Positions 8,975-22,345 of a DNA stretch of 64,000 nt are shown piece after piece (within the stretch, counting starts at the first letter, position 1; each line of letters opens with the position of its first letter). Below the pieces are notes generated by a model. The model ran no database searches. It was given only the letters and a program-made list of their open reading frames with translations, and was not told the DNA's origin. A program made the translations under genes and the position numbers. The stretch comes from Pirellulaceae bacterium (lineage in GTDB: Bacteria; Planctomycetota; Planctomycetia; Pirellulales; Pirellulaceae), in assembly GCA_020852965.1 (NCBI GenBank), contig JADYZV010000151.1, forward strand, positions 1-64,000, given 5' to 3'.

Positions 8975-9115
8975 GGACGGCGATTGTGTGGCAATCGGTC
9001 AAGTCCCGTTCGCGCTAGGTAGGGATTTCGATATAAAAGTAGGCTTTGCGGTCCACCGCTAATGCGATGTCTTCTCTGCTGTGGCCGCTATTGCTGAATT
9101 CCGAAGGACGTTTCT

Positions 9116-10120
9116 GTGCCGTTCGCCGAAATAGGGCCGATTGCAATCCATTTCCCTGAGCGGGCCGAGACCAACGCTGACTTACAAGCTGCGTTTCCGG
9201 AATGGGATATGCCAGCCATTGCAGAAAAGACGGGGATTGGTAGCCGCTACATCGCGGCGCCCAACGAGACCGCTTCCGATTTGGCTGTGGCGGCTTGCGA
9301 GAAGCTCTTTCGTGAGTTTGGAGTACAGCGCGAGTCGATCGACTTTGTATTGTTCTGTACTCAGACCCCCGACTACCCGCTGCCAACAACCGCCTGTTTG
9401 TTGCAACATAGGCTGGGCCTACGCGAGAATTGTGGAGCGCTCGATTTCAATCTAGGCTGTTCGGGCTTTGTCTATGGCCTGGCTATGGCTGATGGGCTGA
9501 TCCGCATGGGGGCTGCCCGCCGCATTTTGTTGATAACTGCCGAGACGTACTCGAAGTACATCGACGATCAGGACCGAAGCTTACGCACAATCTTTGGCGA
9601 CGCGGCAGCAGCCACTTTGGTGCAGGCCAGCGATCAACAAAGCCTCACTGGCTTCCAGTTTGGCACCGACGGGAGTGGGGCAGATACACTGCTCGTCGCC
9701 GACGGGGGGGCTCGCTCCGAGCAAGACGCGATCAAGCCGCGCCACAGAAAACGCTGGAAAAGCCGGTTATACATGGATGGCCCTAGCTTACTTAGCTTTA
9801 CCATTGTGGCGGTTCCCAGACTGATCGAAGAAGTGCTTGAACTGGCGGAATTGACTGAGCCGCAGGTCGAGTTGTATTTGCTGCATCAAGCTACTCGGAA
9901 GATGCTCGAACAACTCCAAACGAGGTTGGGGCTGGATGAGGCTAGCCTTCCAATCATGCTGGAAAACTATGGAAACACCGTTTCCTGCACGCTTCCCATC
10001 CTGATTTCGGACTTGCGTCGGCAGGGTAGAATAGAATTGGGTACCCAGAGCCTGTTGATCGGCTTTGGCGTCGGTTGGTCTTGGGCCGGCTGTGCCTGGA
10101 AAGAGACTTGGGCGCAATAA
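9116..10120 (+). CDS. KAS III (FabH)-like beta-ketoacyl synthase
   Basis: Thiolase-fold condensing enzyme (334 aa, normal KAS III length). The Cys-His-Asn triad is visible: C115 in FNLGCSGFVYGL, H257 in LLHQAT and N287 in ENYGNTVS. It therefore should catalyse decarboxylative condensation of an acyl-CoA with malonyl-ACP, or a related acyl transfer. The GTG start at 9116 is supported by AAGGA 7 nt upstream. It is not in a fab cluster; the FAAL-ACP-oxoamine synthase gene lies 1.2 kb downstream on the same strand. That suggests, as inference, a dedicated lipid pathway rather than housekeeping fatty-acid initiation. Confidence 0.87.
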   Translation: MPFAEIGPIAIHFPERAETNADLQAAFPEWDMPAIAEKTGIGSRYIAAPNETASDLAVAACEKLFREFGVQRESIDFVLFCTQTPDYPLPTTACLLQHRLGLRENCGALDFNLGCSGFVYGLAMADGLIRMGAARRILLITAETYSKYIDDQDRSLRTIFGDAAAATLVQASDQQSLTGFQFGTDGSGADTLLVADGGARSEQDAIKPRHRKRWKSRLYMDGPSLLSFTIVAVPRLIEEVLELAELTEPQVELYLLHQATRKMLEQLQTRLGLDEASLPIMLENYGNTVSCTLPILISDLRRQGRIELGTQSLLIGFGVGWSWAGCAWKETWAQ

Positions 10121-10201
10121 TCCAAGAGCCCAGCTTGAAAGTTCAGCGCTCAAATCGCCCCCCAAGCTACCCCCTACGCATCCTCCGAAAGCTCGTTCGC
10201 A

Positions 10202-10774
10202 ATGGAATCCGTACAAGGCCTCGCACTCGTCGCCTCTCCTTACTTGACCGATCCGAATTTCTTGCGCTCGGTCGTTTATATGCTTCGCCACGACGAGGAG
10301 GGGGCAATTGGCCTGCTTCTCAATCGGCCAACGCACACCAGCATTGGCGCACTGCTCGAACAACTCAGCGGAGAGACTGTCGAAAATGGACGCCCGGTTT
10401 ATTACGGTGGTCCTGTGGATGGTCCATTGATGTTGTTGCAAGAATGCACGCAGGAAGATGAGCCGTCGATTTTCATCGCTTCGGACCAAGCCCGTATTCT
10501 AGAAATATGCGATCCAGCCCGAAGCATCCCGGCTAGTCATCCCAAGCACTGTGGCGGCGAGTATCGAGTTTTTGATGGTTACGCAGGTTGGGCGCCGGAT
10601 CAGTTGGACGATGAGCTTCGCGGCGGCGGCTGGTTGGTGTGGCGCATTGAGCCTGAGCAGTTGTTTGCGGACCCAGACGATCTATGGCAAAATGCTATTA
10701 ATCAAATCGGCCGTGACATCCTGGCCGGTGGCATCGATCCGTCGAAAATGCCCGAGAATCCAGCTTTCAATTAG
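10202..10774 (+). CDS. YqgE/AlgH family protein
   Basis: 190 aa, the usual length of the YqgE/AlgH (DUF179) family, a small alpha/beta protein of unresolved biochemical role. In pseudomonads it was linked to alginate regulation. Family signatures are GLALVASPYL near the N-terminus, GAIGLLLNRPT (about 35-45), GGPVDGP (about 69-75) and GYAGWAPDQLDDEL followed by GGGWL (about 126-145). No signal peptide, so probably cytoplasmic. It follows the KAS III gene by 81 bp and may be co-transcribed. No good ribosome site is visible before ATG 10202. Confidence 0.88.
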   Translation: MESVQGLALVASPYLTDPNFLRSVVYMLRHDEEGAIGLLLNRPTHTSIGALLEQLSGETVENGRPVYYGGPVDGPLMLLQECTQEDEPSIFIASDQARILEICDPARSIPASHPKHCGGEYRVFDGYAGWAPDQLDDELRGGGWLVWRIEPEQLFADPDDLWQNAINQIGRDILAGGIDPSKMPENPAFN

Positions 10775-14736
<3,962 letters not shown>

Positions 14737-14740
14737 TTGG

Positions 14741-14796
14741 TTCTTAGTTCTTAGTTCTTAGTTCTTAGTTCTTAGTTCTTGGTGCTTGGTGCTTGG
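14741..14796. repeat. Heptanucleotide tandem repeat
   Basis: Eight consecutive 7-mers: five perfect TTCTTAG units (14741-14775), one TTCTTGG, then two TGCTTGG. The array begins 4 nt after the stop codon of the FAAL fusion gene. The stepwise change of the unit suggests growth by slippage. A second 7-mer array occurs at another gene end (58746-58780). Confidence 0.9.
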
Positions 14797-15065
14797 TGCC
14801 CAGCACACCCGGCTCCCACCACCCAGCTCCAGTGCATGGCTAGACGTAGGAATTGCGCGAGAGAGATGTCTAGCAGGGATCGCTCCGCCAGTTCCTGTAT
14901 ATTTGCGTACATTCGCGTGATTCGTGGGCAAAATCTCAGCATGATTTGTGGGTGAGGATTTTGAGCGAGAGCTACCACTGGGCCACGCAAATGCTGCATC
15001 ATTGCAGTCGAGTTTGAGTTATACTGGAGGTTTGACAATCCCCCCACCTCAACGAGACCTATGCC
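14797..15065. other. Upstream region of the oxidoreductase gene
   Basis: About 270 bp with no recognised gene, RNA or repeat beyond the heptamer array before it. It presumably holds the promoter of the Gfo/Idh/MocA gene. Confidence 0.4.
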
Positions 15066-16418
15066 ATGGCAAAACCAACCTCCTCCTCGGATTTGACGAA
15101 CGCGATTTCAAGCAACAGCAGTTCAGATAATGCAAAAGCGGCTACTTCGCGTCGGACCTTTATTGGCGCATCGGCGGCGGCTAGTGCAGCACTCAGCTCG
15201 ATGGTTCACAGCTCTACCGCCCGCGCCGACGAAACGCAAGAAGTGCGGATCGCAGTGATCGGCTGCGGCGGGCGAGGTAGCGGTGCGATCAACGATTCGC
15301 TGACGATCAACGAGAATATCAAGTTCGTCGCTACCGCCGATTTGGACCAGTCCAAGTGCGAAAACCTGCGCAAGGCGATGTCCAAACGCCACCCCGAAAA
15401 AGTAGACGTTGCCGACGACAAGATGTACAGCGGCCTGGACGCATACAAACGCATCTTGGATGACCCACAAGTCGACTTGGTCATCCTGACAACCTCTCCC
15501 GGCTTTCGTCCCTTTCATATCACAGATGCCGTCGCCGCCGGCAAGCATGTGTTTGCGGAAAAGCCAACCTGCGTCGATCCTGTCGGATATCGTATGTGTT
15601 TGCAGGCCGATGAAAAGGCGCAAGCTAATAAGACCGCCATCGTTACTGGAACTCAGTACCGTCGACAAGTCAACTACATAGGTGCTATCGAACAAATTCG
15701 CGCGGGTGCCATTGGCGACATCGTTAGCGCCACGACGCGTTATTGTTCCAACGGTATCTGGTACAAGAATCGCGAGCCGGGGATGAGCGATACCGAGTAC
15801 GAACTTTACAATTGGATGCACTTTATCTGGCTTAGCGGTGATCAAATCTGCGAACAGGCCGTGCATAATATTGACGCCATGAATTGGGTCATGGGCTCCG
15901 CTCCGGTCTCTGCTTACGGCGGCGGCGGACGCTTCACTCGCCCTGCCGACAGTGAGATGTGGGACAACGTGTCCATCGACTACGAGTATCCAGGCAATCG
16001 AATCGTGTCGTTCATGTGCCGGCAAATCCCTGGAACCGAAACGGACAACGGCAACGTGGTCTACGGTACCGACGGGATGTGTTACATCGGTGCTGGCAGT
16101 GCTGGCTCGCGCATTACCGACCGCAGTGGCAAGGAGATTTGGAAGATGGAGGGGAGCATTGGGGCGGCCTACCAGCAAGAGCACAAGGACCTCATCGATT
16201 CGATTCGTGCAGGTCAACCCATTGTGGAGCTCAAGCAGACCGCCGATAGCTCTCTCACCGCCGTGCTAGGCCGCGTGGCCGCCTATACCGGTAAGAAGGT
16301 GACCTGGGACTTTTTGACCAACGAGTCGAAGCTCGATCTATTCCCTAAGGATCTCAAAATCGACGGCGAACGTCCCAAGCCGGCATTCGCTATCCCCGGC
16401 CAAACACCGCTCGTATAG
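15066..16418 (+). CDS. Tat-exported Gfo/Idh/MocA family oxidoreductase
   Basis: 450 aa NAD(P)-dependent oxidoreductase acting on sugars, inositols or their derivatives. A Tat signal is seen: SRRTFIG at about residues 28-34, then a hydrophobic stretch ending near ARADE. The Rossmann domain follows with VIGCGGRGSGAI (about 63-74), the EKP motif (AEKPTCVDP, about 166-168) that carries the catalytic-site Lys, and the C-terminal substrate domain with the HNIDAMNWVMG block. Planctomycetes carry many such secreted members, usually tied to polysaccharide breakdown. The neighbours give no substrate. It converges with the orphan at 16422, only 3 nt between stop codons, so the two 3' ends overlap in transcripts. 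Confidence 0.9.
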   Translation: MAKPTSSSDLTNAISSNSSSDNAKAATSRRTFIGASAAASAALSSMVHSSTARADETQEVRIAVIGCGGRGSGAINDSLTINENIKFVATADLDQSKCENLRKAMSKRHPEKVDVADDKMYSGLDAYKRILDDPQVDLVILTTSPGFRPFHITDAVAAGKHVFAEKPTCVDPVGYRMCLQADEKAQANKTAIVTGTQYRRQVNYIGAIEQIRAGAIGDIVSATTRYCSNGIWYKNREPGMSDTEYELYNWMHFIWLSGDQICEQAVHNIDAMNWVMGSAPVSAYGGGGRFTRPADSEMWDNVSIDYEYPGNRIVSFMCRQIPGTETDNGNVVYGTDGMCYIGAGSAGSRITDRSGKEIWKMEGSIGAAYQQEHKDLIDSIRAGQPIVELKQTADSSLTAVLGRVAAYTGKKVTWDFLTNESKLDLFPKDLKIDGERPKPAFAIPGQTPLV

Positions 16419-16421
16419 CGA

Positions 16422-17921
16422 TTAGTAGCCGCTGCCTTGTTCCCAGAACATGGAGACTTCGCCCACGGCCGATGGCCCCAAGATGACACCGCCCTGGACC
16501 GGCAGGCAGTTGCCGGGCCGCCCCTGCCCGAGCGTATAAACGCGTTCACGCGGGTGATGGGTCAGCGTCTTGTACGGCATAAGCGGAATGCTCCAGAAGA
16601 AGTGTGCCGACGAAAGCAGCGGCTGCACCGCGCGGGCTCGACCGACCCCGTAGCGTTCCAGGTTCGGCTGTTCAAAGTACAGCGGATAGTGATAAAACGC
16701 TGGGCTGATCCAAGTGTAGGGGGTTGGCATCCAGCCGAATTGGCTGGCATCTGCGCGTGGACCCACGGCTGCTGGTGCACCAAAGGTTCGTAGGTCTTCG
16801 GCTAAATCCAAGCGATTAAACAGTTGTTCGGCACCTTTCAAGGGCCCGATCATCGAATCGGTATTCAATAACGGGGTTTCGTCGGGTATCAACTTCTTGA
16901 TCGGTTGAATAGGTATGCCTCTCGCGTTGGACGCGTGATTCCGCTCGGTAGGCTGGTTCGTCGTGTCCGCGACGTTGTTAGTTTTGTCCGTGAAGCGGCT
17001 TATCGCAGGTGGCTCGGATCTTGGAGCTTCTGGTGTGTCAACGACGGGATCGCTAGCAGCCGGCGGTTGCTCGCGTGAGGATCGCTGCTGCACCATAGCC
17101 ACTCGTGACGGCTGAACTTTAGTCGGAATCTCTAGCTTGTCAGCGGGGACGGGAAGCACCAACGATGATTCTGCGTTGCCACTTCCAAGCGGCCTCGCAG
17201 ATGACGCGAGTCGCGCTTGCAGGGGCTGTCGATCCTGTTGCTCCTGTTGCTCCAATCGCTCAGACTGGCTGGGACGCTGCAACGGTCGCGCCCCAGGCGC
17301 ATGTTCCGAAAACGGCCAGTTCGCCGCTGGCGTATCGGTGGCCATGGTGCTATCGTTCCATGGAATGGTAGTTGGCGAGGGCGCATCGCTATCGCTGGTC
17401 GCCACTTTGACTTGAGCTTGCAAATGTGGCGCGACTTGGGGTGTCATCGGGCTCACCTGTGCGCCTCGCATTCCGCCTGCGCCCCGCGTTCCGCCTGCGT
17501 CCCGCGCCTGCCCATCCGCTGAGTCGAGCTCGGCAAAAGAAAAACGCTTGGAAGCGGGCGATGCCCATGGTATGCCCTGCGGTTGTGGCGAGGTTGGATC
17601 GCCAGCACCACTGGCCGTGACAATAGCAGCATGGTCATTCCCCATAGCGATTGCCAATCGCATCCCCGGTTTGCTGAACAAGTCGCCATAGCGCTGCGCG
17701 AGGGACGGTGTATTCGATTGGTTTGCCGCTGGCTGCGACGGCTGCGAAGTTAACGGCAGGGCTTCGGGCCACCTTCTTCGGCTGGCGTCGGTCGCTCCTG
17801 CTGCGGAGCTCGAATTCGAGACTTGCGGAGTGAACCATAGGGGTTGTTGCGCTAACGCGGTGGTGTCGCCACCGGCAGCGATGGATAAACTGACCAGGCC
17901 AGCAATAAGGTAGGCTCGCAT
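16422..17921 (-). CDS. Secreted proline/serine-rich orphan with conserved-looking C-terminus
   Basis: 499 aa, family not recognised. A signal peptide covers about residues 1-24. The middle (about 30-370) is low-complexity, rich in Pro, Ser, Gln and Ala, including short GG(T/M)RGA repeats around residue 145. The last roughly 110 residues are different: aromatic-rich and apparently globular (WMPTPYTWISPAFYHYPLYF, then HFFWSIPLMPY, ending in GEVSMFWEQGSGY). Such a layout suggests a disordered spacer holding a C-terminal envelope or surface domain. It lies 95 bp downstream of the TolC-like gene on the same strand, so it may be co-expressed with it. ATG 17921 has GGGGA 10 nt upstream. Confidence 0.72.
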   Translation of the reverse strand: MRAYLIAGLVSLSIAAGGDTTALAQQPLWFTPQVSNSSSAAGATDASRRRWPEALPLTSQPSQPAANQSNTPSLAQRYGDLFSKPGMRLAIAMGNDHAAIVTASGAGDPTSPQPQGIPWASPASKRFSFAELDSADGQARDAGGTRGAGGMRGAQVSPMTPQVAPHLQAQVKVATSDSDAPSPTTIPWNDSTMATDTPAANWPFSEHAPGARPLQRPSQSERLEQQEQQDRQPLQARLASSARPLGSGNAESSLVLPVPADKLEIPTKVQPSRVAMVQQRSSREQPPAASDPVVDTPEAPRSEPPAISRFTDKTNNVADTTNQPTERNHASNARGIPIQPIKKLIPDETPLLNTDSMIGPLKGAEQLFNRLDLAEDLRTFGAPAAVGPRADASQFGWMPTPYTWISPAFYHYPLYFEQPNLERYGVGRARAVQPLLSSAHFFWSIPLMPYKTLTHHPRERVYTLGQGRPGNCLPVQGGVILGPSAVGEVSMFWEQGSGY

Positions 17922-18016
17922 TGTGTCCGGTTCCCCTGACTATTCGATAACGCGTTCTCAAAGTATTTCTTCGGGTCGATTGTCGCTCGCTTGTGCAGGC
18001 GACCCCACCCATCACA

Positions 18017-19942
18017 TTAGCTCTTCGAACTTGGCGCGCCGATGACGATGTCGCGCGTCGCGGGCTGTGCATCGAAGTCGAGCAGATCACGCCGTTCGGC
18101 TGCATCCACGTAGGCTTTACTCGGTGCCATCGCTTCGACCAGGCTGACATTGCAGTATTCCAGCAAGGTCCCCTTTTCAAAGTTGACATTGCGCAGCGCC
18201 AGCGCATACTCGACCTCGGCTTGGTGGTATCGCAGTCGAGCATCGAGCAAGCGGCGGTGAGTTTCCAAACGCACGTCGAGTTCCGCCTTTTCCCCTTGAT
18301 CGCCTTTGGCGTCGATCGCATTGAGCTGAACGACGATGGCATCGAGTCGTTTGCGTTGCAACAGCATGTTTTCATATGCGCGTTTGCCTTCGTTGATGGC
18401 GTTGCTCAACGAATAGTGGATGAAGCGTTCCTGCTCTTTGAGCAATTGCACTTCTCTCGCTAGACTCAACCGCGAATTCTGCACGGCCGCGTGCGCGCGC
18501 CGAAAGCCGATAGGTAAATTGTATTCGAGTCCCAATTGCCACTCTTGGAATTGCCCGTCGTACAAGCTGGCGCTGGCTGAATTGGAACCTAAGAAGTCTT
18601 CGCCGAAACCACGAAAGCGATAGCGGCTGATGACATCCAGTTGCGGTTTGAGAAAATTGCGGTTGGCCACCAATTCGAGCTCACGCTGCTTGACAATCCA
18701 CTTCTGCTTGCGGATTTCTGCACGACAACGCAGCGCTTCATTGACGCTGCTCGACCAGTCGTAGACCACGGGAGCCGAGAATGGTGAATCGGTCGGTTTG
18801 ATAAGTCTACCATCGTTGATAGGCATACCGACCATCAGCCGCAAGCGGCGTTCGGCAATTCGCACGCCGCCGTTGCTGCGAAACGTACCTGCCGAGCTGC
18901 CGTTGTTCGTACGTGTAGCGTCGATCGGTCGACCATTGAGCGAATCGACTATCTCCGCTTGGAAACGATAGACCTGCTCTTCGGCTTGGGCGATCTTGCC
19001 GCGCGAAGTGGCATTCTCGTCTTGTAGGTTGAGCGTCTCTTGCGCAATGTCGCGCACGTCGATACGCGCCTCGAGGTCGCGATAGGAGTAGTACAAATCC
19101 CAATAGGTGTTTTCAACTTCGGCCAGCAAATCACGCACGCCACGCTCGAATTCAATCAGGGTGACATCGCTGCGCACGCGAGCGAGCAGGACACCATTGA
19201 GCTGGCCTGGTGTGGCGCCAGGACCGGCTATGCGATTGAACTGTGTACCGGCGCCTTGCAGGAGAGGCTGTCGTGCTTCAGCTTCTACGTAGGTATCCCA
19301 TGAATCGAAGGGAAAACGATTGGACAGTTGATTGTTTCGGTCGTAGGCAGTGACATTGCGAAAAGTATAAAAGCCACCCGTGGCAGATCGCTTGCTAATC
19401 CCAGTCTGCGTCGTGTTCAGGTCTTGCTTGAATAGTCCATTGCGACCGAAGAACTGGTTGTTCAAACCGCGATCATTGCGTTCGAAGTAGTTGTTTGCGA
19501 AGAAGTTGGCATCGAAGGCGCTCAACGCGGCTTCTTCACCCAAGCGTGGATCGCTGAACATCAGCCCCGGATCGAGCATGGTGACTACGGATTGTGGTGA
19601 ACGCACGACGGTCCCCCCCAAGTCGCGCATGATCTTCGAGTTCGATAGCGCCAATTGGATGCACTCTTGCAGAGTCATTGGCAGCACATTCTCACTCGAC
19701 AGTGTCCGCTCGTTCAAATCGAGCGGTGAGGCTTGTTCGGCCACCGTCGGCCCGATGCACGGCACCGAACAGACCTCGGAAAACTGCAGTTGTGCAGGTC
19801 CGGGAGTCGGCTGCGTTACCAGCTTCATGCATGAGTTGTCTTTGCAAAAGTCGAACCGGTCGCCATTGAGCGCACAGCCACTTGCTAGCAACAACCCGAG
19901 CAGCCACAGTTTGCCTGCCGCAGTTCGTGGTCGATGATGCAT
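18017..19942 (-). CDS. TolC-family outer membrane efflux lipoprotein
   Basis: 641 aa. The signal peptide ends in a lipobox (LLLASGC, Cys at about residue 23), so the protein is likely lipid-anchored. The body is long alpha-helical coiled coil with two related halves, as in TolC/OEP proteins: LQECIQLALSNSKIMRDL (about 90-107) is the typical entry of the first repeat, and LVRGVRDLLAEVENTYWDLYY-type helices follow. It should form the outer-membrane channel of a tripartite exporter. The start at 19942 is set by AGGAGG on the minus strand about 8 nt upstream; a start at 19981 would lose the signal peptide position. It is divergent from the adaptor/M50 operon at 20273, its likely partner. Confidence 0.88.
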   Translation of the reverse strand: MHHRPRTAAGKLWLLGLLLASGCALNGDRFDFCKDNSCMKLVTQPTPGPAQLQFSEVCSVPCIGPTVAEQASPLDLNERTLSSENVLPMTLQECIQLALSNSKIMRDLGGTVVRSPQSVVTMLDPGLMFSDPRLGEEAALSAFDANFFANNYFERNDRGLNNQFFGRNGLFKQDLNTTQTGISKRSATGGFYTFRNVTAYDRNNQLSNRFPFDSWDTYVEAEARQPLLQGAGTQFNRIAGPGATPGQLNGVLLARVRSDVTLIEFERGVRDLLAEVENTYWDLYYSYRDLEARIDVRDIAQETLNLQDENATSRGKIAQAEEQVYRFQAEIVDSLNGRPIDATRTNNGSSAGTFRSNGGVRIAERRLRLMVGMPINDGRLIKPTDSPFSAPVVYDWSSSVNEALRCRAEIRKQKWIVKQRELELVANRNFLKPQLDVISRYRFRGFGEDFLGSNSASASLYDGQFQEWQLGLEYNLPIGFRRAHAAVQNSRLSLAREVQLLKEQERFIHYSLSNAINEGKRAYENMLLQRKRLDAIVVQLNAIDAKGDQGEKAELDVRLETHRRLLDARLRYHQAEVEYALALRNVNFEKGTLLEYCNVSLVEAMAPSKAYVDAAERRDLLDFDAQPATRDIVIGAPSSKS

Positions 19943-20272
19943 GCCTACCCCTCCTGAAATTCGCGTTTGGACGAACTCCACTATCGTCGGTTGATATAAT
20001 CAGACAGTCAACAATTCGGATGTATCGGTCCTAACAATTCAACAAATCATGCTGCATAGAACAATTGTGCGTCGATTTCCGACGAAGAGTGCGATTTGGA
20101 AAACTAGGCAGACACGTCGAGCGCAGAGTTTCACGGAATCTTCAAGCTGCGAGTACAATAGGACTCAAGTTTTGATTCTTTTCGAACTCGGGTGAATTCG
20201 GGGCAAAGGGGGCACGGGGCCTGTCTTTCCCCCCGTCTCCACTATCCAACCCAACGCTGACGGACGCCGCAT
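19943..20272. other. Divergent promoter region of the exporter locus
   Basis: 330 bp between the TolC-like gene and the GAF-HlyD gene. On the minus strand TTGACT (20011-20006) is followed after 17 nt by a weak GACGAT, a possible promoter for the TolC-like gene. No small precursor-peptide gene with a convincing ribosome site was found here. Confidence 0.4.
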
Positions 20273-22345
20273 TTGTTCACTGCATCGACCGACAATCTCG
20301 ATCAACTGCTTGACCAGTTCGAGGTGCTGGCACGCTCCGACATGCCCACGGGGCAGTTCTTGGCTGATGTGGTCGAGCGTCTGCGTCTTACCATGGCAGC
20401 TCAATCAGCGCGGATAATGCTGTTCGCAGACTCCGATCAGTGTTTGCCGTTGGCTAGCAGTGGCCAATCGCCGCAGGCAGTGCAGATCGAACAAGAGATC
20501 GCCAACCACCTGCGTTCGGTCGGCGCGCGAGAGCGCCCGTGGCTGACCGGCGCCTGGGGCGAAGTGACCTGGATCGCCGTACCGCTACGCCCCGGCGATT
20601 TCTCCAAAGGCTACTTGCTAGTCACCATCGATTCGATTGTCCCAGAACACACCCTAGACGGTTTGATTGAATTGCAAGCCGCCTTTGCGGAAGTCATCCT
20701 CATCCGCCAGCAGGAAGAGCTGGAAGCATTCCTCGGTAGAAGCTGGGACCAAGTTCCAGACCTGTGTCTGCAAATCGCGTCGGCCCCTAGTCAAGATAAT
20801 TCGGCCACGTTGTTGGTGGGAGGCTTGGCCCGCATCTTGGACGCGGCCCGGGTGTCCCTTCTGTGCGGCAGAGCATTGGCACCGCCGAGCGTGCAAGCCG
20901 TCAGTGGTGTCCCCAAAGTCAGCCCGTCTGCCAGCGTCGTCCAGGCCTTACAAGCGATCGGCAGTAAGTTGCAAGGTTCGGGCAAGCCGCTATTGCGGCA
21001 ACAGCCTAGCGGGCGATCTGCTGCCGGCCCAGCGCAACCAGAACTCTCCGAAGACGGGTGCTTTTCAAATCTGCTCGGCTTGCGCTTGGCAGCCGACGCG
21101 ACAACCGGTGTCGTGGCCGACTCGTCGAGATCGACACGGGCCGCCCAACTACCTCCGACGTGGTTGGTGATCGAGTACGAAAGTCACGCCAAGTTGATAC
21201 ACAGCGCAGCACTCTTGCCCCACGTGCTGCCGACGATAGCCGTTGCCTGGGAGCAACAATCGCGATGGCTACGAATCCCCAAGCTGGCTCGTATGTTCGC
21301 GTCAGGTCCCGCTTCGGCGCTGCGCGCGAGCCTGCGACTGCTCAAATGGCCCGTTCTCATCGGGTTGCTCGGCTTGGCCGTATGGGCGGCGCGGCAACCC
21401 TACCCGCTGGTGATCGAAGCCGAAGGTGCTTACGAACCGGCTACGTCGCGCGCGATATACGCCGCTGACGACGGCTTTGTGGAAGAATTGCTGGTCGAGG
21501 ATGGAGAGTCGGTCCAGGCGCGCCAGCCGCTTGTGCAACTGCGCTCGCCAACCTTGGAGCTGCGAATCGAACAAGTCACCGGAGAGCTGCGTGGCGTCGC
21601 CGAAGAGAGTAGTGGTATCCACATCGCCATCAATCAACTCGATCCCGATTCGCCCGACTTATTGAACAATCAAAGTCGTCTGGCAGGCAAAATTGCCGAA
21701 CTCAAAACCAAACAAACCAGTCTGGAACAGCAGCTTGAATTGCTTCAAACCCAGCGCGCGGGTCTGCTGCTACGCGCTCCCATTGATGGAACGATTGTGG
21801 CCAAGGATCTTCAACGCCACTTAGCGGGTCGTCCCGTGCGCCGCGGCGAGCCGCTTTTCTCGATTGTCGATCAAGCTGGACCATGGCAAGTGCGCGTGCA
21901 GGTGGTCGACCGCGATGCCGGCTATCTTCGCACCCACTACGTCGCGCCGACTCCGACGTTCTCTAAACGAGCGACCGAAAGACAGCACAATGCAGAGTCG
22001 CAACTAGTCGGAGAGACGAAGCCAGACAACGAGCCAAGTGGCCAGCGATCCATCGTCAGTGATCTCGATTCGGCCATTACTTTTGGGTTGGACAGTCGTC
22101 CTGTAGAGCGCTGGCCTGCGCAGCTTAGTTGGATATCCGATCATGTCGAAAACATTCAGGGACAGGGCTGTTTTGTCGAAGTTCGTGCACACGTTGAGTC
22201 TCCCGAGCAGATCGGGGCGCATGCTGGCGCTGGAGTCCATGCTTACTTTACTTGCGGCTCGCAGCCGTTGTGGTTCGTGTGGTCCCGACCGCTGGTCGAA
22301 GCCATCCAGCGCAAATTTTGGTTCAGGAGTCGATCCGATGAGTAA
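20273..22345 (+). CDS. GAF-like domain protein fused to an HlyD-type membrane adaptor
   Basis: 690 aa. The N-terminal half (about 1-340) reads as two GAF-like sensor domains, inferred from pattern only: a helix, then strands such as ARIMLFADSDQCLPLASSG and ITWIAVPLRPGDFSKGYLLVTI. A single membrane helix follows (about 364-384). The C-terminal half (about 390-690) is HlyD-like: a split biotinyl-lipoyl domain (DDGFVEELLVEDGESVQARQ and LLLRAPIDGTIVAKDL) around a coiled-coil pair. The protein could sense a cytoplasmic signal and gate export. The TTG start at 20273 is poorly supported; the next ATG is 23 codons in. Its stop overlaps the next gene's start (ATGAGTAA). Confidence 0.78.
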   Translation: MFTASTDNLDQLLDQFEVLARSDMPTGQFLADVVERLRLTMAAQSARIMLFADSDQCLPLASSGQSPQAVQIEQEIANHLRSVGARERPWLTGAWGEVTWIAVPLRPGDFSKGYLLVTIDSIVPEHTLDGLIELQAAFAEVILIRQQEELEAFLGRSWDQVPDLCLQIASAPSQDNSATLLVGGLARILDAARVSLLCGRALAPPSVQAVSGVPKVSPSASVVQALQAIGSKLQGSGKPLLRQQPSGRSAAGPAQPELSEDGCFSNLLGLRLAADATTGVVADSSRSTRAAQLPPTWLVIEYESHAKLIHSAALLPHVLPTIAVAWEQQSRWLRIPKLARMFASGPASALRASLRLLKWPVLIGLLGLAVWAARQPYPLVIEAEGAYEPATSRAIYAADDGFVEELLVEDGESVQARQPLVQLRSPTLELRIEQVTGELRGVAEESSGIHIAINQLDPDSPDLLNNQSRLAGKIAELKTKQTSLEQQLELLQTQRAGLLLRAPIDGTIVAKDLQRHLAGRPVRRGEPLFSIVDQAGPWQVRVQVVDRDAGYLRTHYVAPTPTFSKRATERQHNAESQLVGETKPDNEPSGQRSIVSDLDSAITFGLDSRPVERWPAQLSWISDHVENIQGQGCFVEVRAHVESPEQIGAHAGAGVHAYFTCGSQPLWFVWSRPLVEAIQRKFWFRSRSDE

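Noticed and set aside
15123-16217. 364-codon minus-strand open frame
   Set aside because: Shadow of the Gfo/Idh/MocA gene, which has a Tat motif and the EKP site in the plus frame.
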